Part shown: piece after piece, positions 1-10,421 of the stretch
How positions within the stretch are numbered: the stretch's first letter is position 1
Layout of the letters: each line of letters opens with the position of its first letter
Assembly (NCBI GenBank): GCA_021613335.1
Contig: JAJTWR010000299.1
Location: 1,163,501-1,227,500 of the forward strand
Length of the DNA: 64,000 nucleotides
Source of the DNA: Whitmania pigra
Taxonomy: Eukaryota > Annelida > Clitellata > Hirudinida > Haemopidae
Reading direction: 5' to 3'
Position numbers and translations under genes: made by a program
The notes under the pieces: model-generated
What the model was told of the DNA's origin: nothing
What the model saw: only the letters and a program-made list of their open reading frames with translations
Databases searched by the model: none

Positions 1-540
1 ATTCCAGGTTTACCCGGTTGTATCTAGCATACCTCGATGATCTGGGAAGCTATCCATAGAGCCAAGAGGAACCGACTGAGTTTGTGCGTCGTGTGGCTGG
101 ACCTATCGAACGATTATGGGTCAGTACCACACCAACTCCTACGGAAAACATTGGAGGCCCATCGTGTGCCTCAGCCCGTTATTCACATCCTTTAGAAATA
201 CTTTAACGGGTTCATGATGCGGTTTTCCACCAAGACGTACACTACAAGGTGGGTCCTCTAGAAGTTGGACTAGCTATGGGGTACACGATTTTTCTAGATT
301 CGTACTGGCGATGCGAGATGCAGAAGTCGCCCTAGTCATGGGAAAAAATCGCAAGGATGTGTTCTTCGATGTCGCCGACGACAGGTGTCATCATTCTGGT
401 GGAGCTGACGTTACCTTGGGAAGACAGGCTTTAGTACAGCAACGCGCTTAAAGCGGATAAGTATGCACATCTGTCAATGGACTTGGAAGCGAGAGGATAC
501 CGAACATACACTCCCACAACAAATATAGGAAGGGCATGTT
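1..540 (+). pseudogene. Degenerate non-LTR retrotransposon (LINE) reverse transcriptase fragment
   Basis: Translating about 45-180 gives a reverse-transcriptase-like stretch that includes WLDLSNDYGSVPHQLL. This resembles the palm motif in which LINE enzymes carry an acidic residue beside a conserved Y-G/A-S-V-P-H. Around 455-520 a piece reading DKYAHLSMDLEARGYRT resembles the conserved region downstream of the polymerase in several LINE clades. Stops and frame changes separate the pieces and there is no long open frame, so this is a dead, 5'- and 3'-truncated copy. The clade is not assigned. Confidence 0.55.
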
Positions 541-689
541 TTATGCAAAATTGTCGAACATCAAACAACAGAATTTCTTCAAATTTTGACATTACATCAC
601 CTTATTGTATATAAAACATCTTGTTAAATTTGGAGTTCCTAGAACCTTTAAAATTTTTTTAAAAATTATAAATTACATAAAATTTTGTT

Positions 690-1480
690 TTTTGGCCGCC
701 CAAAAAAAGATAGAAAGGGGTTTGCTTAGGAGCTATAAAATAAAATTAACAAGGTGCAAATGAACTTCAAAGTAGGTCTCTGTGGTATATAAGCAAGATA
801 CTTTAAAAAGAAATTTTTTTTAGTTTATTATTGATATTTTAGTGATGGGTAGAGGTAAATCTTTGTCAGAAAATGAGAAGGGGAAGATTGATGCCTTCAG
901 GAAAGCTAAATATTCAAGATTGAGGATTGCTAAAGAACTCAACAGGTCCGTACATGTTATTTCTAATTACATGAATGCCCCTGAAGAATATGGACTCAAG
1001 AAATATCCAGGAAAAACAAATCGGCCGATCATATTAAAGTGTTGCAAAATAATCTCCTGCTGAGAAGACGTATGATGCAAATTTTGTATTCCAACAAGAT
1101 AATGGCTCAATCCATACATTCAAACTGACAAAGAGCTTTTTCCAAGAGGGAAACGTGAGGGTTTTGAGCTGGTTAGCTCGCTCTTCTGGCGTTAATCCCA
1201 TTGAAAATGGGAATAAGTTGTCCAGACTTGTTTACAGAGATGGAAAACAATTTAACTTTAAATCGGTGTTGGAAGATGTCATTAGGATTGCCTGGAATCA
1301 GCTGGAAGCAGACTATATAAAAAAAATAATTTTTTCGATGGAAAAAAGATGTTTTGAAATAATAGAAAAGAAAGGAAACATAATTTCATATTAGATAACA
1401 TTTTGTGTAAAAAAAATATAAATTATTATTATTATTGACTTTTGATGTTTACGTCTTATCTTTTTTGGGCACCGTAAAAA
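690..1480 (+). mobile_element. Tc1/mariner remnant, internally deleted
   Basis: The N-terminal helix-turn-helix of a Tc1 transposase is readable from 845 (MGRGKSLSENEKGKIDAFRK) to about 1020. The frame then jumps straight to the C-terminal catalytic part, about 1080-1394, with QQDN, a GVNPIEN segment and an IIFSMEKRC tail. Most of the DDE core is deleted. The order of motifs matches the better-preserved copy at 58200-59182. An imperfect inverted repeat flanks it (about 692-715 against 1457-1482, core ATCTTTTTTGGGC). The outer termini are not located. It is non-functional. Confidence 0.7.
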
Positions 1481-1599
1481 CACATTTTTGGGATTTTTTA
1501 CAAAGTTTGAAAATAATACTTCACCAAATTTAAAACATAACTTTGGAAGCACTATTTACATAACATACTAAAATTTTACAAATTTTCGTGACGTATTAG

Positions 1600-2060
1600 T
1601 TGAGATATCATCAAAAAATGAGTACTATATACATATTGTATATATATATATATTGGGCGGAGTGTACCTCTTTCTATCAAGGTTGGCGCAGATCGACTTA
1701 TGCTTTCCTCACAAAGATTGGATTGTCTAGCCAAGAGAGAACAAAAACTATGACAAGGATGTCTGAGGCCGCAGAAGTGGCATCATTCTGGACCTGGACG
1801 TGAGGAGTCAGAGGAAGTCTTAAGAGGCCACTTCAGGAAAGCCGCCGGTCTCCGGCGTAAATGATCCACCGAACGACGAGGCCAAATCATTGGCCGAGAG
1901 AAGTGATATTGACAGAAGAAATGGGCTTACCGCGAGCTTGCAAAGCACTATGAACTGCGGGTCAAAAAGCGCTCGCGCAAAGGCCCGCGAACGAGTCTCA
2001 AAAATTTGAAACTCAGGCTGCCGCTGCAACAAAAATTATAAGGCCCATAACTAAAACAAA
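1600..2060 (+). other. Probable retrotransposon debris, GC-richer than its surroundings
   Basis: A short open stretch ends in SEAAEVASFWTWT, which weakly recalls the end of a LINE polymerase region, and is followed by GC-rich sequence with stops. The base composition contrasts with the AT-rich flanks. No domain can be assigned with confidence, and no splice-bounded exon is visible. Confidence 0.25.
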
Positions 2061-2262
2061 TCCTAATTTTTTCACAATTTTTATATTTGTTCTCATAAAT
2101 GTTCTCACCGTTATTCAAAAGTTGAGAACCAATGTCATGCGCTAATATATGATTAGGGCCATTCTAGGATTGCGAACACTACATTACAAGAGACGACTTC
2201 ACAAACGCGGACTCAAGACACTCGAACACCAGCGCCTCATTCATGATTTATGCCTCTGTCAC

Positions 2263-3240
2263 CAGGGTCGGACTGGCTTAAAAAACCGGCCCGGGAAATT
2301 TGGTCGTGGCGGCCCAATTCATTATTAGAATATTTTTTCAATAATTTAATATTTTACTTATTTTAAATTTAATTTTTATATATTTTTCTTTAGTTTCTAT
2401 AATTACTTCACATGTAATAATGAAATTTTAAAGTTCAAAAACACTACTTTAAGTTGCAAGAATCTTTTTATTTAACTCCTAGATTTAACAACTTAAACAT
2501 AAGAAACACTAGAGTCTAAAATTTCTGTTCACTATTAACTATTATAACAGCTTTTTCATCGTTTCACTAGTCGATGCTAAAACATCAATGATTTCATTGT
2601 TATTGATTCTTGGAAAAAAGTCCTTCTCACAAGACATCAGCATGAATGATTGTAGAATTGACTGGCTCAGCAAATTTCTTAATCTGTTCAAAACGTATTT
2701 CAATTTTGAAAACGACCTCTCACAAGCAACTTGTGATGAGGATAATGTCAACACAAATTTGTAAGCCAGACACAAATTTGAATAAGCAAGACTATGCAAA
2801 TTAAACTTCTGGAGAACAATAATAACAACAAACAATACATGTTTTGAAAAATTTGCATTTATTTCTGTGGTTGTTGCTGTTTTCAACTGTTGGAATAGTA
2901 AAGCTATTTTCAAATAATTCTACTGATTCAGATTGTTGAATGTTGTCTGAAACAAAGTCCGATACTTCCATTTCAAGATCAAATTATAATTTTGCGTTAA
3001 AATTGACGTTACAAATTATTAAAATTGCGTTATAACCACTGACGTCGTCAGTTCAATTATGTTGCTTATTATATAAACATATCTAGAATCCTTATGTAAT
3101 GATTTGCTGTTTCAGTTTGGTTATTTTTAATACCAACTATTATTTGAAGCTGTCATATTGTCAACGGTAATTTCAGTTAAAACTAAAAATATAATAACTT
3201 TCTTTTGGCAGTTGGCGGCCACCGGCCCAGTCCAAGCCTG
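2263..3240. mobile_element. hAT element, 978 bp, with terminal inverted repeats and 8-bp target duplication
   Basis: The left end begins CAGGGTCGGACTGG. The right end, read on the other strand, begins CAGGCTTGGACTGG, giving an imperfect terminal inverted repeat that continues into GGCC-rich sequence. The element is bordered by a perfect 8-bp direct repeat, TCTGTCAC, at 2255-2262 and 3241-3248. Eight-base duplications and CAG-type ends are diagnostic of hAT transposons. Only a C-terminal transposase remnant (minus strand 2542-2913) is left inside, so it is non-autonomous. Confidence 0.88.
2542..2913 (-). pseudogene. hAT transposase C-terminal dimerisation region fragment
   Basis: The open frame contains VACERSFSKLKYVLNRLRN and a downstream SFMLMSCEKD segment. 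This is the hAT C-terminal dimerisation signature (E-R-x-F-S-x-L-K followed by L-R), close to the ZMYM1-type transposase-derived proteins. The DDE core and N-terminal zinc finger are missing. It lies within the 2263-3240 element, in the orientation opposite to the interrupted LINE. Confidence 0.8.
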
Positions 3241-3540
3241 TCTGTCACAATATATTATACAGCCTTGCTCACTGCATCTTTTCCAAATCACACCTTTTCA
3301 TATTATCTCGCACACATGTTCATACTCTCCACCTACATCAAGCAAAATGCTCCACTACTCACAGGCTCCATTTCTTCATCAATCGAATCGTGGAACTCTC
3401 TGCTCCCAGAAATCATCAGCTCCACAGCCCATAGTAGATTTAAAGCCTGCGTTTTCAACACTGATCTAGAAAATACGTAACAATTTAATGACTTTAAATT
3501 TTTCTATTCACTTCAGTATATACTAACTGACTCCAATTTG

Positions 3541-4838
3541 TGTCGGTTGTCACTTGTGACTTTCTTTTCGGTTGAAATAAATTAATAAATACCCGATATT
3601 GGGATGTCATACCCCTTGAAACATCTAACTGATTTTATTTTGGTTTCCAATGGACTCTGTATCAGTATTGTTACATTTTCTTGTTGTGCTGACTTTTAAC
3701 ATCATCTTGCTTCCACATACTTTCTAAAATCAAGTCTATTGGAATATCTTTTGTTTTCTGCATCGTCCACCAGCAGCACACTTATTATAGTGATCACCCG
3801 TAAACTTCTCTTATTTACTAGTCAGGCGGAGCTCAGATTTCGAGATATGAAAAGCCAGATCTAATTTTTCACTGCTTTTTTCATCAAAATTCTGAAGCCT
3901 TGAAGAAATGTTTATAACTCACATTCAGACTAACTCAAGCCCTCATACCCGTTATTAAGATTAGGTTATGCTATACATTCTTTAATTTATTGATCATTGT
4001 CATGCGTCCGTCAATATTATTAATAATAAAATTTTGCAAGCATGCTATTGTTAAGTTCCTCGACCTGTCTAGAGGACATTTGTTATGTCAAAGCAAAAAA
4101 ATAAAAACCAAATTAGTTGCCAATAGACCTCAGGATTGCAACAGTTTTAATAAAACAATGTTTCATTAGTAAATCACAAGCAAGAGATTTGTGCAAATTA
4201 AAAAATAAAATAAAATTTACCATTACAAAACAACCTTAAAGAAATATTGTGCTTACAAACATGATATGCTTGTACAATTTCAACACAATGTTTTTAAGCT
4301 ACTTAATCACAAAATAACTTCAGCAAAGATCTGAATCATAAACAAGATGACAGAAATTAAATATTAAAGGATGTCCTCAGTGACTTTCAAGCACAAGTTC
4401 ATACTGCCCTTCTGAAGCTTCTAAAGTTACATATTTGATAACAAACAAATACTTAAGTATATAAATTAATATGCAACTGTACACGTTTTAAACTGATGAA
4501 ACTTAGATGTTCCATAAAACAGATACAATAAAAGTGGTGGAAAAGGCAGAAGAAAGCACAGTCACTCACCGGTTGCTGTTTATTGAGCACAAAGCACTAA
4601 AAATCTTATGTATGCGTCATGAATGACTCAATCTACATATAATAAATCAATGAATCAATGTATAATAACAAATTTCAAAATTTGGTTTGCATCAATAACA
4701 GTTTTAACAAATTTAAGTAGAAATCCAAGTAAAAATCATTTGATAACATATGTAAATATTATTTGTTGAATATTATATGCTATACATATATTGTATACTG
4801 GAGTTTCTAAGAAGGCACTTGTTTTAGCCCAATTACAT
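3541..4838. other. Intergenic AT-rich sequence with the SQOR 3' region
   Basis: No supported gene. On the minus strand an AATAAA hexamer (plus TTTATT at 4579-4584) lies about 255 bp past the SQOR stop and is a candidate polyadenylation signal. A minus-strand open stretch near 4378-4420 follows a possible acceptor but matches nothing I recognise. Confidence 0.4.
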
Positions 4839-7789
4839 TTAGAGACCAAATCTCCACATTTTTCTGAAAAAACTTGGACCGTGCCACCACCCCCTGAAAA
4901 AGAAGTTTTATTTGTAAATTGAGGCCACATTGCAACAACCACCTGTAAGTGATTGAAACTCTTACAAATGGTTTTTTTTAATTTTAGAGTTCTCAGACAT
5001 GCAATGCAATTAAAAATGCCATTAATATTATTTGTAACATCAAATGCTTTTGTGAGAGTGATCTTAGAATTGAAGTGAGGAAAAACATCACAAGAATGAA
5101 ATTCCACCTTGTTAAACAACAACGTTAGTATGCTACATGACCACATCTTTTTTTTTTAAATTCATAGTAAAGTAGAATTTGTTTTTAAAGTTTAATGTGT
5201 AATTTTGTATCATATTTGTTACCAACTTCACCATCAGTTTCCAGTAAATGATGGGCATCAAGTGAGCCTTCAAGAAGAACATTGAAAACCTTGGCTTTGT
5301 TTGATCAAACGGAAAAGTCTCCAGAATTTTTCCGTCGTATCCAAACTCTGCCAGAATAACTTTGCTGCTGCTCACAGTAAGAGGACAAGATGTATATCCA
5401 TCATACTGGGCAAAAATCAATAAAATTAATAGGTTTAATATAAAATATCGAAAATCTATCAGTAAAACCATTAGATAAATATAGACATAAATTCTTAATT
5501 AATCATAATAAATAATTTTTAAAGATCCATTAATGTATGATGGATATTTAATCATTTTTAAAAAACCTTTTCATTAAGTTCTTTTCCTGCCATGGCAGAT
5601 TTTAAATTTCTTGACACGATACCTATCTGAGAGGCTGTTCCCAAGAACAAAAAATATCAAACAATGGCTCTATAATTGAGGAGGCAACATTTCTTCAATT
5701 TACAAGCAAACCAACCACATGCGGCCGCAGTCTTAGACGTTGGAGCATTCGTACAATCTCCAAGGCCGAAAACATTCTTGTACTTCGAATGCTGTAGAGT
5801 CTGTGGATCAACACTAACAAAATTTGTCTGATCAACCAATGGTGAGTTCCATAGTTCCTTTGGAGTGGACATGGGAGGAGCCACATGCAACAGGCTATAC
5901 TGCAAACATTCATCAATTATCCCACAATTAAAGCTAAATTAATTAAATACTCAAAATCCTTCCTACCTTGACTATTTCAAATTTATCTTTTTCTCCAACA
6001 ATTTGAAAGATAGCTTCCTTGCTATCTCCCTTAACTTCTACTAGATTTCTATTTTTGCTAACTTTAATATTCCTGCAATAGCATGTTTTATTTTATAAAT
6101 TTGAAAGAAATAACTGTTTATGAGATCTTTGTTTATGATCTTTTTTGGAGTAAACATCAAAGAAAATCTTACCTTCCTTCAGCATATTTGTCCAAAGCTT
6201 GAGCATACCTTGGAACCGGAAATATTACGGGCAGGGCAGTGTAGTACCTGAAATCCAAATCATCACGTCTTCCTGCCTGGATATGCAATTAATTAATAAT
6301 TTAAAACTAAAGTTGACAAAATTCTGAGTGCACTATTAATTGGTATAACTCAGATTTTGTGGACAACTACAGAGACAACTGAAAATGCAGACAATAAAAT
6401 ATTGACATGAGTGAAGTAGAACATGTAACACAATTTTAAGACCTTTTGTCTCATAAAGTTAATTATTAATTAACAACAACCTTCTGCTAGCCAGAATTAT
6501 ACAAATTATAATTTTTTCTTAAAACAACTTAATCCACAATGCTATATGTAAATTCCAATGAATTAACAATCCACAAATTAATCTCAAACTAACAGAAATG
6601 CCGAGTTTAATTAAAATGATAATATTTAATAAAACAACCTTGCACATTCTTTCTTCTGACAAGTAACAAATCTTCTGGGCAGCACCAGCGCATTTCACAG
6701 GAGTATCAGGAAAAGTAAACATGGCAGTACCGTTTTTCAAACTCTTCACTGCTGGCAGGACCTTCTTAACATAAGTTGGAGAGTAAATGGAGCAAACGAG
6801 AGGATCTGATGCCAAGGCTTCAGGTAGACCTTTGACCTTTAATAAATTTATGTGATTATCTCATACAACGAATAAAGGAATATGATAACATGTTAATACA
6901 AACCTTGTCATAATTCAATTGCAAGCCAAGACCAAGCACCAAATAATCATAATTTATCTGAAATTTAAGTCATTACATACATGAAAAAATTGGATGCAAA
7001 TTATCACTGCATCAAATATTTGACAAGAGATTTCTTGGTCACCCATTAAATCAGCTTAATTTATTAATTTATTCAACTTAATTTTGTTTTGGAACGAAAG
7101 ATTTGTAGCAGGTAAAGGTCCCAAAAATTTAATCTTCTAAACTAAAAAGCTGTATTTGTATCTTTACAATGAATGGTCATCCGAATCATTAAAGAAAAGA
7201 ATTTATTTTACAATGTACTTTGTCACCCTTCTTGGTCAAAATGGCATTATGTTCAGGATCAAAAGAGACTGCTTTGTCCTGAATCCACTTGCAATCTTTA
7301 CTGACAACATCCTTCGTATCACGGTGAGTTTGCTCAAAATTCTTAATTCCTCCACCAACCAAAGTAAACATGGATTGGTAATAATGAACCTAAAATAAAT
7401 ATGTAAGTGAGAACTTTAGGCTGTATTTATTGTGATTTAATTAATAAAATAATAAACTAAAATAATTATAGGACTAGATCATTCAATATAAAACATGTAA
7501 GGAACGGCAAAACGAAAGATGCACATGCTCAAAAAAAAATGCAAGATTTAAGACATACGTCACTTGGCTCAAGCACAATGACATCCCCTCCGAGAGATTT
7601 CCCATATTTGCTTGCTATGGCACAACCACCAGTGCCTCCTCCAACGATTAATAGTTTACATTTATGATCCCTTTGATTAACTCGTGAAGTCGAAAAGAAA
7701 TACCTTCCTTCACCGGTCGTTGCAGACAAAATCGAGTATGTTTTACGATTTCTCAAGCATTTTGCTACGGCGTAACTTCTGCTCATCAT
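4839..7789 (-). CDS. SQOR: Sulfide:quinone oxidoreductase, mitochondrial
   Basis: Mitochondrial flavoprotein that oxidises hydrogen sulfide and passes electrons to ubiquinone. Exons, 5' to 3': 7789-7559, 7389-7219, 6957-6904, 6836-6639, 6276-6173, 6072-5967, 5899-5719, 5634-5567, 5405-5223, 4893-4839. The start is the first ATG of the open frame (an ATG-ATG pair); upstream in-frame sequence has no ATG. The first 45 residues are basic and Ser/Arg-rich, like a targeting peptide, followed by the FAD-binding KLLIVGGGTGGCAIASKYGK. Both active-site cysteines are present: VKCAGAAQK (about residue 201) and YDGYTSCPL (about 378). So is GLGDCTNAPTSKTAAA. Length is about 449, as in the human enzyme. Exon 7 has two possible donors (after 5719 or 5704), and exon 9 could end at 5232. 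The final exon, GWWHGPSFFRKMWRFGL, joins only if one G of a five-G run is ignored. Confidence 0.93.
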
Positions 7790-8300
7790 TTGTGAATTAA
7801 TCAATCGGTAATGTAATCGAATGTTTAAACTTTGAGACAAGGTGAGTACCACCCCAACGTGACTGCAGTGTCAGATTGCCCAAAGAACAGTAGGTAACAT
7901 CAGAAGTTGAATGGAATCCCTGACAAAGGCCTCAGCTTTCATAGGTGTTAGGAATGGATTTTATCTATTAAAAATAGAAAATTATACAATTCACAAAATT
8001 AAGCATTTTATAATGACAGTTGAGACAGTTAAATTAATCAAATAATTAAATAATATAATTTTAAGACTATATGCAAATTTTTGCTTAAAGAAAGTACATG
8101 AAAATAAGTTCTTAAATTAAAATATATTCAAAATAAAAAAAACTTTATATTGTTTATAAATTTTCAGGTACATTTTAACTTTTAACGCTGTGGGAGGAGC
8201 TGCAAAGCATCTTTTACATCAATATATAAGCCTTTAAGCTGATCCTCGTGGAATTGCTAAACAGTTGTGGGGCGCGCGTTGAAGTCAAGGGCGCGAAGAA
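7790..8300. promoter_or_regulatory. Shared divergent promoter region of SQOR and the SLC26 gene
   Basis: Only 511 bp separate the two start codons, which point away from each other. The stretch holds no other gene. An AT-rich centre (about 7960-8170) is flanked by more GC-balanced sequence next to each gene, including GGGGCGCGCG just upstream of the SLC26 start. Transcription start sites were not identified; the promoter call is inferred from gene layout. Confidence 0.45.
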
Positions 8301-10389
8301 ATGGATCACGATTCAGCTTTCCTAGTAAATGATATAAGAACTGACCTGGCAAAGAGTGAAGAGGAAAACACAATTGAAAATAATATTTGCATTAAAGATG
8401 TCAATAATCAAAATGTTATCATAAATCGTGCATGGTACACAAAGTCATCCTTTGACGTTGTTGGTGAGTACAATAGAAAGAAAATAGGATGTAAAGACAG
8501 GCTGAAAACTTGTTGCTCTTCATGTTGCCCTAAAAGCTTGGATGTGTGGAAATTGAGGATATTATCGTTATTCCCTTTCTTGAACATTTTGAAATCTTAC
8601 AGTAAAAATGATTTTCTGTGTGACGTTATAGCCGGTTTAACAGTTGCTGTGATGCACATTCCTCAAGGTACTTGTAAAGTTGAGTATTTTCACTAAGTTT
8701 CACTTAAACTCACTGAAATTGTTTAGGAATGGCTTATGGTATACTGGCAAACATAGACCCTGTTTTTGGATTATATACTTCATTCTTCTCAATATTTATT
8801 TACTTCATTTTTGGCACTTCAAGACATATATCCATAGGTGGGTGTGATTAAGTAATACTTTGTCATCGCTTCATGAGTTTTAAGTATTTTGATTTCAGCT
8901 GTTCCAGTTATAATAGTTAGTATGAAATGGAAGTCAATAATTTATACTGTATTTGCAGGTGTTTTTGCTGTTGTTAGTCTCATGATAGGAAGTGTTGTTG
9001 ATAAAGCAGATTGTTCCTTTGAGTCAACAAACTCCTCACATTTGCCTTTTGAATCTTCATTCAATTACACTCTGTCAACTGAGTCCACATTTGTTGATGA
9101 TTTTATTGCTAACGAAATTGAAAAGTGCAAAGTTCGACATGCTCTAACAGTTACTTTTATTGTTGGAATAATGCAGGTATTACAATCCATCATGTCATGT
9201 TTCCTTATAAATGTATGAGTGGGTGGATAGATGGATTCATGCAACTGACATTCTTAGTTTATAAATTTTAGTATTAAAGTGTTTTCATTTTATTAATTTT
9301 ATGTGACTCCTGACATTCATATGAAATTCCTTCTAAAATATCTGCTTATGACCTTCCTTACAGTTGCTTATGGGAATATTTCACTTTGGCTTTGTGACCG
9401 TTTACTTGTCCGATCCGCTGACGAGGGGACTGATTACAGGGGCAGGAGTTCAAGTTTTCTCAAGTCAAATAAAGCATGTCTTTGGCATTTCGCTGGGGAG
9501 GTTCAATGGGCCACTCAAACTGGTTTATGTATGTTTTGTAAAGGATTTTGATGGTTTGTTAAATAACAAATTCAATGACTTTAGAATAACATTCATTTCA
9601 GTTCAATACTCAGTTCAGACAAATTGAATTCATTAATCTCCAATGATCATTAATCCTCTATTCCAATACAGCAGTTGTTTATTCAGCTAATACTTATGCA
9701 TGGATTCAAGTGCTGAATTAGTTGATTTACAAATTAGTGGTCAAAGTGTGCAAACTCATTTAAATAATCTTTTGACTTTGAGATTTTTGACAGCCACCAC
9801 TGATATCATTAGAATATTTTATTGTTACTTTTTATTATTTGTTTTAATTATAATTATTATTATTATTATCACATTCCACAAACACGATTAATGTTCAAGA
9901 TTATTTTGTATTAATTAACTAAGGTTAAATTAATTTTTGGCTGCAGCTGTATAAAAATTGTTTTGAAGAAATCAAAAACACGAACCCCGCTCCACTTGTG
10001 GTTTGTTTGGTGTGCATTGTCATCATTTATTGCCTCCAGAGGTGGGTTAGCCCAAAAATGAAGAAGTACCTTAAAATTCCACTTCCTGCAGAATTGCTCA
10101 TGGTGAGATTTATGATGATGATGATGACATGATGGTGGTGAATTCCTACATGATTACGAAATTTATGTCCAACTGTTTAATGCAACTGGTTGTGACCGTT
10201 ATTAAAATATTTATTGTTGGTTGTCTTTGTAATTTGTTTTGTATAAAACAGTTGTTCTTTCTTTTGCAGTTAATAATCGGAACTCTCTTGTCGCATTTTT
10301 TAAAGTTCTCAAGTCCATCTGTCTTCAACATGAAGGTTGTGGGGAATATTCCAACTGGGTATGAAATCATATGATGATGATGATGGTGG

Positions 10390-10421
<32 letters not shown>

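Larger units (their letters stand above)
2255..3248. repeat. Target-site duplication pair (8 bp) flanking the hAT element
   Basis: TCTGTCAC occurs at 2255-2262 and again at 3241-3248, immediately outside the element ends. No mismatch is present, suggesting the insertion is not extremely old. Confidence 0.88.
2145..3540 (+). pseudogene. LINE 3' coding end, split by a hAT insertion
   Basis: Left of the insertion (2170-2262) one frame reads a typical LINE polymerase C-terminal segment, KRRLHKRGLKTLEHQRLIHD. Right of it (3241-3480) the reading continues through SSIESWNSLLPEIISST and SRFKACVF, the W-N-S-L-P and F-K motifs that close CR1/L2-like ORF2 proteins, and then a stop. The two halves belong together: removing 2263-3240 and one copy of the target duplication restores continuity. 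The clade is uncertain. Confidence 0.6.

Noticed and set aside
4378..4434. Minus-strand ending ASEGQYELVLESH after a possible acceptor
   Set aside because: Looks like a coding end, but no upstream exon fits and SQOR already has its own last exon. Probably chance in the 3' region.
4736..5146. 136-codon minus-strand open frame
   Set aside because: No ATG-led domain; it spans the SQOR intron 9/exon 10 boundary in the wrong frame. The real exon lies within it in another frame.
8889..8958. Earlier acceptor for SLC26 exon 3 (after 8898)
   Set aside because: It would insert an extra stretch between HISIG and FAVVSLMIG; the acceptor at 8958 restores the exact family spacing.
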